The notes: a model not told the origin generated them from the letters alone. DNA of 7,224 bases from an uncultured bacterium (GCA_905215795.1 CAJMRV010000086.1:1-7224); one strand, 5' to 3'. Positions 1 through 6,624 are shown, counted from the first letter of the stretch. Numbers and translations are program-made.

Positions 1-13
1 AGTGAGCGGGGTG

Positions 14-33
14 AAATGTGGGAAAATGTGGGA
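14..33 (+). promoter_or_regulatory. Tandem MraZ-box operator upstream of mraZ
   Basis: The 10-bp unit AAATGTGGGA occurs twice back to back, at 14-23 and 24-33, without a mismatch. Each copy contains TGGGA (19-23 and 29-33), so the boxes are separated by 5 nt and repeat about once per helical turn. In E. coli, MraZ binds direct TGGGN repeats with 5-nt spacers upstream of its own gene and represses the dcw promoter. Sequence, spacing and place all match. A third, degenerate G-rich copy may lie at about 7-11, and further boxes could lie left of the window. That this is the MraZ operator is inferred from the family; the repeat itself is directly visible. Confidence 0.85.
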
Positions 34-90
34 GCAAGTACTTCCTGTCCGGCATTTTACCGTCCGGACCGGTTTTTTCCCGGATCGATC
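34..90 (+). other. mraZ leader, no confident promoter
   Basis: This stretch between the MraZ boxes and the mraZ start holds a T-rich patch (54-58), an 8-bp palindrome GTCCGGAC (62-69), a second GTCCGG copy at 47-52, and a T6 run at 73-78. I could not place a convincing -35/-10 pair. ATTTTA at 54-59 is a poor -10 candidate with no matching -35. No strong Shine-Dalgarno sequence precedes the ATG; CGGAT at 81-85 is the best but weak. The main promoter may lie partly left of the window. Confidence 0.4.
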
Positions 91-513
91 ATGTTTCAAG
101 GCACCTCCCTTCTCGTTCTCGATGAAAAGGGACGGCTCTCCGTCCCGAAGAGACACCGCGCGCCGCTCGTGGGGGCCGAAGGCTCCCCCGTCACGGTGAC
201 GCGGCATCCCGACGGCTGCCTGGTCCTTTATCCCGAATCCGTGTGGTCGCGCAAGCGCTCCGAACTCGTCGGGCTCCCGTACGGGGCCCGCGCCTTCGTG
301 CGCTACGTGCTGGGCTCGGCCGTCGACGTCAAGCTCGACCGTGCGGGCCGGCTCCTCGTCCCGGCCGACCTCAGGGAGCTCATGGGCATCACCCACGAGG
401 TGGCCCTCGTGGGCGTGGGAGCCCACCTCGAGCTGTGGGACCGCGCGCGCTTCGAGGAGGCCGAGCGGGAGGCCGTCGAACAGGGCTTCTCCGCCGCGGA
501 CTTCAGTTTCTGA
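91..513 (+). CDS. mraZ: Transcriptional regulator MraZ
   Basis: MraZ is a DNA-binding regulator with two AbrB-like (SpoVT/AbrB) half domains that forms ring-shaped oligomers and represses its own dcw operon. The 140-residue product shows both diagnostic loops, DEKGR at residues 11-15 and DRAGR at 83-87, each followed by a VP segment (SVP, LVP). E. coli MraZ is about 152 residues, so the length fits. The frame is open further upstream, to an ATG at 16, but that start lies inside the operator repeat. The family N-terminus MFQG begins at 91, so 91 is chosen although its ribosome binding site is weak. The gene sits first in the cluster, right behind its own putative boxes, which supports autoregulation. 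A terminator-like hairpin follows 12 nt after the stop. Confidence 0.95.
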   Translation: MFQGTSLLVLDEKGRLSVPKRHRAPLVGAEGSPVTVTRHPDGCLVLYPESVWSRKRSELVGLPYGARAFVRYVLGSAVDVKLDRAGRLLVPADLRELMGITHEVALVGVGAHLELWDRARFEEAEREAVEQGFSAADFSF

Positions 514-525
514 TCGGTCCATCGA

Positions 526-567
526 CGTTCCCGGCCTCCGAGGCCCGGAACGGTTTGTTGTTTTTTT
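526..567 (+). terminator. Intrinsic terminator or attenuator between mraZ and rsmH
   Basis: An inverted repeat folds as CGTTCC (526-531) with GGAACG (547-552) and GGCCT (533-537) with AGGCC (541-545). There is one C-C mismatch between the two helices and a 3-nt loop, CCG. That gives 11 pairs, mostly G-C. It is followed at once by a T-rich tract at 554-567 containing 12 T and 2 G and ending in T7. This is the textbook shape of a rho-independent terminator on the + strand. It lies in the 69-nt mraZ-rsmH gap, so it would end a short mraZ transcript or act as partial attenuation of the downstream genes. Termination efficiency cannot be judged from the sequence. Confidence 0.75.
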
Positions 568-582
568 CAAGAGTATCCGGTT

Positions 583-1554
583 GTGAGTGGAACGTTCGTA
601 CATCTGTCAGTCATGGCGCAGGAAGCGCCCGAGGCCCTCGTCGTCGACCCCGACGGCGTCTACGTCGACGGCACCTTCGGCAGGGGAGGCCATTCCCGGC
701 TCATCCTCGCAAAGCTCTCCGAAAAGGGCCGCCTGATCGCCTTCGACCGCGACCCCGAGGCGGTGGCCGAGGCCGGCCGCATCGAGGACCCGAGGTTCTC
801 GATCGTGCACGCCCCCTTCTCCGAAATGGCCGGACGCCTCGCTTCGCTCGGCGTCGAGGCCGTCGACGGCATCTTCCTCGACATCGGGGTGAGTTCGCCC
901 CAGATCGACGACGCCGGACGCGGCTTTTCGTTCCGTTTCGACGGCCCGCTCGACATGCGGATGGACACCACCTCGGGCGTCTCCGCCGCCGAGTGGCTCG
1001 CCACCGCCGAGGTGGGCGAGATCCAGCGCGTGATCCGCGAATACGGCGAGGAACGCTTCGCCGGTCCGATCGCCAGGGCGATCGTGCGCCGCCGCGAAAC
1101 CAACCCCCTCAAGACGACCAGGGAGCTCGCCGACCTCGTCGCCTCGGTCGTCCCGAGGAACAAGAAGGACGTCAACCAGCACCCCGCGACCCGCACCTTC
1201 CAGGCGGTCCGCATCGAGATCAACCACGAGCTCGACGAGCTCATGACGACGCTCTCCGATTCGGGGAGCCTCCTGCGTCCGGGCGGCCGCCTCGCGGTGA
1301 TCAGCTTCCATTCGCTCGAGGACCGCATCGTCAAGCGCTTCTTCGAGAGGGCGGCCCATCCGGAGCGCGCCCTCGACCCGAGGCTGCCCTTCACCCAGGA
1401 CCAGCTTCCGGCGCCCCTGTACGAGGACGTCGTGCGCATCAAGCCCTCCGAACGCGAGTGTGAGGAGAACCCCCGCGCACGTTCGTCCATTCTTCGGGTC
1501 GGCACCCGCACCGCGGCGCCCTGGCCCGGGGAGTTCGACGCATGGCACAAATGA
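583..1554 (+). CDS. rsmH: 16S rRNA (cytosine(1402)-N(4))-methyltransferase RsmH
   Basis: RsmH (MraW) methylates N4 of C1402 in 16S rRNA, in the ribosome decoding centre, using S-adenosylmethionine. The 323-residue product is close to the E. coli 313. Motifs seen: the SAM-binding DGTFGRGGHS at 29-38, the acidic loop DRDP at 55-58, DIGVSSPQIDD at 100-110, the RGFSF and DGPLDMRMD block at 113-128, and SFHSLEDR near 241-248. Together these are diagnostic. The start is GTG at 583, preceded by AAGAG at 569-573. The next methionine, at residue 11 (613), would remove the conserved V-H segment at the N-terminus, so GTG is preferred. The gene lies just after the terminator-like hairpin and its end overlaps ftsL by 13 nt, so the two are probably translationally coupled. 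Confidence 0.96.
   Translation: MSGTFVHLSVMAQEAPEALVVDPDGVYVDGTFGRGGHSRLILAKLSEKGRLIAFDRDPEAVAEAGRIEDPRFSIVHAPFSEMAGRLASLGVEAVDGIFLDIGVSSPQIDDAGRGFSFRFDGPLDMRMDTTSGVSAAEWLATAEVGEIQRVIREYGEERFAGPIARAIVRRRETNPLKTTRELADLVASVVPRNKKDVNQHPATRTFQAVRIEINHELDELMTTLSDSGSLLRPGGRLAVISFHSLEDRIVKRFFERAAHPERALDPRLPFTQDQLPAPLYEDVVRIKPSERECEENPRARSSILRVGTRTAAPWPGEFDAWHK
1528..1533 (+). promoter_or_regulatory. Ribosome binding site choosing the ftsL start
   Basis: GGGGAG lies 8 nt upstream of the ATG at 1542, inside the rsmH coding end. A second in-frame ATG at 1551 overlaps the rsmH stop as ATGA, but its spacing from this site is 17 nt, so 1542 is the better start. Confidence 0.6.
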
Positions 1555-1874
1555 GTCCGCTTCTCAAGCTTGTGGCGCTCGGGGCCGGTAGCCTCGTCTT
1601 CCTTTGCTTGTCCGTGCATCTCATCAACGTTCAGTACCACGCCCGCACGCTCTTCGTCGAGCATGAGAAGGCCGTGGCCCACGGACGCCACCTCAAGGAC
1701 GACCAGGCCGAGCTCCTGATGAAGATCCGACGCGCCTCCCTTCCGGGGAGGATCGCCGAGGGTGCCCAGTCGATGGGCCTCGTGATTGCTTCGGATGAGA
1801 ACACGGTGAGCCTTGTCATGGACGCCGACGAAGGCCGCGGCCCCGCCGAGGGCGCCTCCGGGGAGAAGAAATGA
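1542..1874 (+). CDS. ftsL: Cell division protein FtsL
   Basis: FtsL is a small bitopic inner-membrane protein of the divisome that pairs with FtsB through a periplasmic coiled coil, binds FtsQ and helps activate FtsW-FtsI. The 110-residue product has a short cytoplasmic start, one hydrophobic segment at about residues 7-28, then a charged periplasmic region (about 31-90) of the coiled-coil type rich in E, K, R and H. FtsL sequences are poorly conserved, so the call rests on size, topology and position between rsmH and ftsI. The gene overlaps rsmH by 13 nt and ends in an ATGA overlap with ftsI. The start could instead be the ATG at 1551, three codons later; this would not change the prediction. 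Confidence 0.9.
   Translation: MAQMSPLLKLVALGAGSLVFLCLSVHLINVQYHARTLFVEHEKAVAHGRHLKDDQAELLMKIRRASLPGRIAEGAQSMGLVIASDENTVSLVMDADEGRGPAEGASGEKK
1860..1865 (+). promoter_or_regulatory. Ribosome binding site of ftsI
   Basis: GGGGAG at 5-nt spacing before the ATG at 1871, inside the end of ftsL. It supports the upstream ftsI start over the internal ATG at 2024 (residue 52), which has no comparable site. Confidence 0.6.
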
Positions 1875-3745
1875 AGGGCGCCTTCGGAAGATGGTTCAGG
1901 GGACTCTCCTTCATCCGGTGGTTCCTCGCCTCGAGGATCGGCCGGTGGTTGGGCGACGTCTACCGGAAGGACGCCCGTGAGAAGCCGGCCGAGCCGGCCG
2001 ACCCGGGTGCGCCGCTCCTGACGATGAAGATCCCCCGCCTGCGGACCAGCATCGCGATGGCGGCGATCGTCGTGCTCTACATCGTCCTCGGCGGGCGAGT
2101 GCTCTACTTGCAGTACCTCCAGACCGACTTCCTCCAGCAGAAGGGTGAGGCGCGCTATGCGCGCACCATCCCGATCGCCGGCATGCGAGGCGAGATCCGC
2201 GACCGCAACGGCGTCGTGCTCGCCTCGAGCCAGCCCACGCGCGACATCTGGGCGGACCCCGAGTTCGTCAAGAAGAACCTCGACAAGGATGCGCTCAAAA
2301 GTCTCGCCAAGGTCCTCCACATGCCCTACAAGGAGCTCATGGAGAAGCTCAGGAACCCGCCGAGCCGCAACTACGTCTACCTCGCACGCAACCAGGACGT
2401 CGGCACCGCCGAACAGGTCCACGCCCTCGGCATCGCCGGCGTGGGCGTCACCTCGGGCATGCAGCGCCAGTACCCCGACGGCGAGGTCATGGCCCACATC
2501 GTGGGCGTGGTTGGCCGCAACGGACGGGGCCAGGAAGGCGTCGAGCTCGCCAAGGAGTCGGAGCTCGCCCCCGAGGCCGGCGCCCGCCGCGTGATCCGCG
2601 ACCGCTACCACAGGAACGTCGACGACATCTGGGTCAAGGACGCCAGGAGCGGGAGCAACGTCACCCTCGCGATCGACTCGCGCGTCCAGTTCGTCGCGCA
2701 CCGCGCGATCAAGGACATGGTCGAGTCGACGGGCGCCATCGCCGGCGCCGTCGTCGTGATCGACGTGAAGACGGGCGAGGTCGTCGCCCTGGCCAACGTG
2801 CCGAGCTACGACCCCAACGACCGCTCGACGATGAACTTCGCCAGGATGAGGAACCGCGTGCTCACCGACCAGTTCGAGCCCGGCTCGACGATGAAGCCCT
2901 TCGCGATCGCCAAGGCGGTCGACATGGGGCTCGTCGACCCCCTGACGACGATCCAGACCTCGCCGGGGAAGCTCACCATCGGTGACCGCACCATCGGCGA
3001 CACCCACGACTACGGTCTGATCACCGTGGCCGAGGTGCTCTCGAAGTCCTCGAACATCGGCACGAGCAAGATCGCCCTGGAGATTCCCCCCGAGACCCTT
3101 TACCAGACCTATCTGGACCTCGGCTTCGGGCGTCAGCCCAAGATCGAGTTCCCGGGATCGACCCGCGGGCGCCTGCGCCCCGGCAAGACCTGGCGGCCCA
3201 TCGAACAGGCCACCATTTCGTACGGTCACGGCGTGACCGTCTCGCTCCTGCAGCTCGCCCGGGCCTACACGGCGCTCGCCCTCGAGGGCGGCGTCGTCGA
3301 CCTGACGCTCTTCAAGCGCGAGGGTCCCGCCCCCGTCGAGCGCCAGGTCTTCAAACCCGAGACCGCCCGCAAGGTCCGTGCCATGATGATGGACACGGTC
3401 AAGCGCGGCGGCACCGCCACCCGCGTGAAGGTGGCCGGATACACCGTGGCCGGCAAGACCGGCACGGCCCTCAAGGTCAAGAACGGGAAGTACTCCCGCG
3501 ACGTGGTCGCCTCCTTCGTGGGCATCGTGCCCGCGACCGACCCGCGCTTCGTGGTGGCCGTCATGGTCGACGAACCGCGCAAGGGCCGCTACGGCGGCAC
3601 CGTCGCCGGACCCGTGTTCAACACCGTGGCCCAGGCCGCGTTGAGGACCTTCCAGGTCCCCGCGGACGACAGCGACGAACAGTCCCAGAAAACGCGGGGA
3701 CTGCTCGCAGAGGCCAAGAAGCGTTATGAGGATGCAAGAAAATGA
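1871..3745 (+). CDS. ftsI: Septal peptidoglycan D,D-transpeptidase FtsI (PBP3)
   Basis: FtsI is a class B penicillin-binding protein that cross-links septal peptidoglycan as partner of the glycosyltransferase FtsW, and is a target of beta-lactams. The 624-residue product has one membrane anchor at about 58-80, then RGEIRDRNG at 106-114, which opens the non-catalytic pedestal domain. The transpeptidase domain carries all three active-site motifs: STMK with nucleophile S339 and K342, SSN at 393-395, and KTGT at 529-532. The YGG-VAGPVF block near the C-terminus is also typical. The cytoplasmic tail of about 57 residues is longer than the roughly 20 of E. coli FtsI (588 residues) and holds three Arg-Trp repeats (GRWFR, IRWFL, GRWLG). 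There is no PASTA domain. The start overlaps the ftsL stop as ATGA and the stop overlaps murE the same way. A PBP2 identity is ruled out by position and by the ftsL neighbour. Confidence 0.96.
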   Translation: MKGAFGRWFRGLSFIRWFLASRIGRWLGDVYRKDAREKPAEPADPGAPLLTMKIPRLRTSIAMAAIVVLYIVLGGRVLYLQYLQTDFLQQKGEARYARTIPIAGMRGEIRDRNGVVLASSQPTRDIWADPEFVKKNLDKDALKSLAKVLHMPYKELMEKLRNPPSRNYVYLARNQDVGTAEQVHALGIAGVGVTSGMQRQYPDGEVMAHIVGVVGRNGRGQEGVELAKESELAPEAGARRVIRDRYHRNVDDIWVKDARSGSNVTLAIDSRVQFVAHRAIKDMVESTGAIAGAVVVIDVKTGEVVALANVPSYDPNDRSTMNFARMRNRVLTDQFEPGSTMKPFAIAKAVDMGLVDPLTTIQTSPGKLTIGDRTIGDTHDYGLITVAEVLSKSSNIGTSKIALEIPPETLYQTYLDLGFGRQPKIEFPGSTRGRLRPGKTWRPIEQATISYGHGVTVSLLQLARAYTALALEGGVVDLTLFKREGPAPVERQVFKPETARKVRAMMMDTVKRGGTATRVKVAGYTVAGKTGTALKVKNGKYSRDVVASFVGIVPATDPRFVVAVMVDEPRKGRYGGTVAGPVFNTVAQAALRTFQVPADDSDEQSQKTRGLLAEAKKRYEDARK

Positions 3746-5226
3746 GAGAAGAAATCAACGCCGTCGTGGACTGGCTCCGGGAGCATTCGCGACCGGGGGC
3801 CAGGCTCGACCTGGACACCCGCGTCCTGAGGGCGGGCGACGTGTTCGTCGCCGTCCCGGGACTCACGACCGACGGGCGCAACTTCATCAAGGTCGCCCAG
3901 GCCCGCGGGGCCGCGGCCGTGATCTATGAGAAGCGCGGCGCCGCCCCCGTGACGCAGCTCCCCGCGCTCGCGGTGGAGGACCTCCGCTCCAAGCTCGGCG
4001 CGATCGCCTCGGGCTTCTACGGAGACCCCTCCGCGGAGATGACGGGCATCGCCGTCACCGGCACGAACGGCAAGACCACCACCACCCACTGGATCGCCGG
4101 CATCCTGTCGGCCTCGGGCCGTCCCTGCGCCACGATCGGCACGGTGGGGACGCACCTCGGCGAGGAGTCCGTCGAGGGCCCCTCGCTCACGACGCCCGAC
4201 GCGTTGAGCCTGCAGCTGATGCTGAGGATCCTGCGCTCGAAGGGGGCCTCGGCCTTCGCCATCGAGGCGAGTTCGGTCGGCCTGGAGCAGGGGCGTCTCT
4301 TCTCGGCCGAGCTGAGGGTGGGCGTCTACACGAACCTTTCGAGGGACCACCTCGACTACCACAAGACGATGGAGGCCTACGCACGCGCCAAGACGCACCT
4401 CTTCGAGGCGCGCGGCATGCGCTCGGCCGTCATCAACGCCGACGACGCGCTCGCCGGCATGATGGCCTCGGCCGCCCGTGACAACGGGCTCGAGGTCTGG
4501 TCCTTCTCGCTCAAGGGCGAGCGCCCCGCGTGGGCGGACCGCGTCCTCCTCGGGACGGCCCTCTTCAAGGGCGCCCGCGGCATGGACCTCACGATCGCGC
4601 TCGATTCGCAGCGCGCCACCGTCTCCCTCTCGCAGATCGGGGCCTTCAACGCGGAGAACGCGCTCGCCGCGGCGGGCGCCGCGCTTGCCGCCGGCCTCGG
4701 TTTCGAGGAGGTCGTCCGCGGACTCGGTTCAATCGAGGAGCCCCCGGGACGCATGCAGACGCTCTTCGCGCCGCACGCTCCGTGCGCCGTCGTGGACTAC
4801 TGCCACACCCCCGACGCCCTCGAGAAGGTGCTCGTCACGCTCAAGGCCCTCATCGCCCCCGGCGGCCGCCTCAAGGTGGTCTTCGGCTGCGGCGGCGACC
4901 GCGACCACGGCAAGCGCCCGATGATGGCGGAGGCCGCGGCGCGCTGGGCCGACGAGGTCATCGTCACGAGCGACAACCCCAGGAGCGAGGATCCCGAGGC
5001 GATCATCGACGAGATCATGCCGGGCGCCCCCGGGGCGCGCCGCATCGTCTCCCGCCGCGAGGCGATCCATGAGGCGGTCGAGTCCTCGGGCCCCGCCGAC
5101 ATCGTGCTCGTGGCCGGGAAAGGTCACGAGGACTACCAGGAGGTCAGGGGCGTGCGCCACCATTTCAGCGACGTGGAGTGCATCCGCGAGGCCTTCAACA
5201 ACATCTACGTCCGGGAGGAGAAGTGA
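3742..5226 (+). CDS. murE: UDP-MurNAc-L-Ala-D-Glu:meso-diaminopimelate ligase MurE
   Basis: MurE is the cytoplasmic ATP-dependent ligase that adds the third residue to the UDP-MurNAc peptide. The 494-residue product matches E. coli (495). Domain 1, about residues 20-100, binds the UDP-sugar. The P-loop is TGTNGKTTTT at 106-115. EASSVGLEQGR spans 175-185, and RDHLDYH is at 201-207. K217, in the AKTHLF segment, occupies the place of the lysine that is carbamylated in the family. DNPR at 411-414 is the motif associated with meso-DAP rather than L-lysine selection, and GKGHED is at 459-464. EASSV replaces the more common EVSSH, which I recall as usual in Burkholderiales. The start overlaps the ftsI stop (ATGA), with GAGGA at 3728-3732 upstream. 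The last base of its stop is the first base of murF. Confidence 0.97.
   Translation: MREEINAVVDWLREHSRPGARLDLDTRVLRAGDVFVAVPGLTTDGRNFIKVAQARGAAAVIYEKRGAAPVTQLPALAVEDLRSKLGAIASGFYGDPSAEMTGIAVTGTNGKTTTTHWIAGILSASGRPCATIGTVGTHLGEESVEGPSLTTPDALSLQLMLRILRSKGASAFAIEASSVGLEQGRLFSAELRVGVYTNLSRDHLDYHKTMEAYARAKTHLFEARGMRSAVINADDALAGMMASAARDNGLEVWSFSLKGERPAWADRVLLGTALFKGARGMDLTIALDSQRATVSLSQIGAFNAENALAAAGAALAAGLGFEEVVRGLGSIEEPPGRMQTLFAPHAPCAVVDYCHTPDALEKVLVTLKALIAPGGRLKVVFGCGGDRDHGKRPMMAEAAARWADEVIVTSDNPRSEDPEAIIDEIMPGAPGARRIVSRREAIHEAVESSGPADIVLVAGKGHEDYQEVRGVRHHFSDVECIREAFNNIYVREEK
5213..5220 (+). promoter_or_regulatory. Strong ribosome binding site fixing the murF start
   Basis: GGGAGGAG, a near-complete anti-16S match, ends 5 nt before the ATG at 5226. 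The open frame extends to an earlier ATG at 5178, inside murE, but that would add 16 residues lacking the family N-terminus. This site therefore settles the start at 5226. Confidence 0.8.
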
Positions 5227-6599
5227 TGATCAACACTGCATGGCTGCGCGAGGCGCTCGACGAGGTCCTCGTGGACTGTCCGCTCGATGATTCGGTGGAG
5301 TTCACGGGCGTGAGCACCGACACGCGCACCGTCCGTCCGGGCGACCTCTTCTTCGCCATCGTCGGCGATCGCTTCGACGGACACGATTACCTCGACGCCG
5401 CCCTTGAAATGGGGGCCGCGGCCGCGGTCGTGAGCCGCCCGGTCGGGGACGTCGACATCCCGCAGATCCTCGTCACGGAGACGAGGATGGCCTACGGCAT
5501 CGGCGCGCATGCCTGGCGCGAGCGCTTCCGCATTCCGGTCGCGGCCGTGGTCGGCTCGAACGGCAAGACCACGACGACGCAGCTCCTCGGTTCGGTCTTC
5601 AAGGCGTTCTACGGCGAAGATGCCGTGTGCGTGACCAAGGGCAACTTCAACAACCTGATGGGCGTGCCCCACATGCTCTGGTCGTTGAGGGAGCACCACA
5701 AGGCCGCGGTGATCGAGGCGGGGATGAGCTTCCCCGGCGAGATGCCGCTCCTGGCCAACTGGATCTCCCCGACGGCCGTCCTGATCACGAACGCCCAGCG
5801 CGAGCACCAGGAGTTCCTCGACGGGGTCGAGGCGAGCGCCCGCGAGAACGGCTTCATGATCGTGGGCACCCGGACCGATCCGGGCCTCGTCGTCTATCCC
5901 CAGGACGACCCGGGTGCGGGCGTCTGGGAGTACCTCACGCTCGCGCGCCGCGTGGCTTCGGTGACGTATTCGACCGATCCCGCCGTCGACGCGGACGTCT
6001 CCGGCACCGCCTCCGCGGAGGGCGTTTCCTTCGCGAATCCCCAGAACGGGTACCGAAAGGTCTATCCTTTGCATCTTGCGGGCTCGCACAACGTGCACAA
6101 CGCCACGGGCGTGATCGCCCTCGCGCTCGCCTCGGGCATTCCCGAGGAGGCCGTCGAGGCCGGTCTGGACGCCTTCAGGGCGCTTCCCGGCCGCGGAGCG
6201 AGGCTCCGCCGCCGCGACGGCGGCCTCGTCCTGATCGACGACGCGTACAATGCCAATCCCGACAGCGTGGAGGCCTCCATGAGGATGCTCGCCGCCGAAC
6301 CCGGCCGCAGGACCTTCGTGTTCGGCGACATGGGCGAAGTGGGGGCGGACTGCGACGAACTCCACCGCGAGGTGGGGCGCCGTGCGCGCGAACTCGGCAT
6401 CGACGAGCTCTGGACCTTCGGTCCGAAGGCGCGTCTGGCCGCCGAGGCGTTCGGTCCGGAGGCGCGCGTCTTCGAGGACCGCGATGAACTCGGCCGCGCC
6501 GTGGCCGGGCACTCGGGCACGGTCACGCTCAAGGCGAGCCACTCCACCGGACTGCACCTGGTCGTCTCGGCGCTCAGGGAACAGAACTTATTTGATTAA
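5226..6599 (+). CDS. murF: UDP-MurNAc-tripeptide:D-alanyl-D-alanine ligase MurF
   Basis: MurF adds D-Ala-D-Ala to UDP-MurNAc-L-Ala-D-Glu-meso-DAP, the last cytoplasmic step in making the pentapeptide precursor. From ATG 5226 the product is 457 residues (E. coli 452). The N-terminal UDP-sugar domain has the DTRTVRPGDLFFAI segment. The P-loop is GSNGKTTTT at 110-118, then KGNFNNLMGVP at 138-148, E164-A-G, NAQREHQEF at 189-197, HNVHN at 288-292, DDAYNANP at 338-345 and GDMGEVG at 367-373. NAQREHQEF resembles what I recall from Burkholderiales MurF. The C-terminal motif usually written KGSR is KASH here (436-439). The start overlaps the murE stop by one base (TGATG), so translation is probably coupled. 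The gene ends in a local AT-rich patch that includes a palindrome and a rare TTA codon. Confidence 0.96.
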   Translation: MINTAWLREALDEVLVDCPLDDSVEFTGVSTDTRTVRPGDLFFAIVGDRFDGHDYLDAALEMGAAAAVVSRPVGDVDIPQILVTETRMAYGIGAHAWRERFRIPVAAVVGSNGKTTTTQLLGSVFKAFYGEDAVCVTKGNFNNLMGVPHMLWSLREHHKAAVIEAGMSFPGEMPLLANWISPTAVLITNAQREHQEFLDGVEASARENGFMIVGTRTDPGLVVYPQDDPGAGVWEYLTLARRVASVTYSTDPAVDADVSGTASAEGVSFANPQNGYRKVYPLHLAGSHNVHNATGVIALALASGIPEEAVEAGLDAFRALPGRGARLRRRDGGLVLIDDAYNANPDSVEASMRMLAAEPGRRTFVFGDMGEVGADCDELHREVGRRARELGIDELWTFGPKARLAAEAFGPEARVFEDRDELGRAVAGHSGTVTLKASHSTGLHLVVSALREQNLFD

Positions 6600-6603
6600 T
6601 CAA
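6592..6603. repeat. 12-bp perfect palindrome over the murF stop codon
   Basis: TTGATTAATCAA reads the same on both strands and includes the murF TAA stop (6597-6599). It lies in the most AT-rich stretch of an otherwise GC-rich window. It has the form of a site for a dimeric regulator, but no known factor is recognised. It is too AT-rich and short-stemmed to be a stable hairpin by itself. Chance is possible, since part of it is fixed by coding. Confidence 0.5.
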
Positions 6604-6604
6604 C

Positions 6605-6624
6605 GGACCCGCGCGTGCGGGTCC
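6605..6624 (+). other. Stem-loop in the murF-mraY gap
   Basis: GGACCCGC (6605-6612) pairs without mismatch with GCGGGTCC (6617-6624) around a GCGT loop. The stem is GC-rich and should be stable. No T-run follows, so it is not a standard intrinsic terminator. It may slow or partly stop transcription, protect a 3' end after processing, or affect mraY translation. CGGGTC is repeated at 6635-6640, just before the mraY ATG, so the left arm (GACCCG, 6606-6611) has an alternative partner there. Confidence 0.7.

Noticed and set aside
62..83. GTCCGGAC palindrome and a CCGG-T6-CCCGG hairpin in the mraZ leader as an operator or terminator
   Set aside because: The symmetric parts are only 8 bp and 4 bp long, made of CCGG units that occur readily by chance at this GC content; mentioned only as part of the leader.
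16..90. N-terminal extension of mraZ from the ATG at 16
   Set aside because: It would place coding sequence over the operator repeat and add 25 residues with no match to the family, whose N-terminus starts at the MFQG of 91.
243..1463. 406-residue + strand frame crossing from mraZ into rsmH
   Set aside because: It runs out of frame through two well-supported genes and the terminator hairpin, and encodes Arg/Pro/Gly-rich low-complexity sequence.
1631..3229. 532-residue open frame on the - strand opposite ftsL and ftsI
   Set aside because: It is antisense to a gene with full PBP motifs. The translation is low in complexity (rich in G, A, R, D, V, H), as expected from the mirror of GC-rich codon use, and has no recognisable domain.
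5178..5225. Earlier murF start at 5178
   Set aside because: It lies inside murE in another frame, adds non-conserved residues, and is outcompeted by the strong GGGAGGAG site before 5226.
5205..6557. 450-residue open frame on the - strand opposite murF
   Set aside because: Same cause: a GC-driven shadow of murF, with no family motifs and no ribosome binding context of note.
6605..6624. Hairpin before mraY as an intrinsic terminator
   Set aside because: The stem is good but no T-tract follows (the next bases are ACAACCGG), so it is recorded as a stem-loop only.
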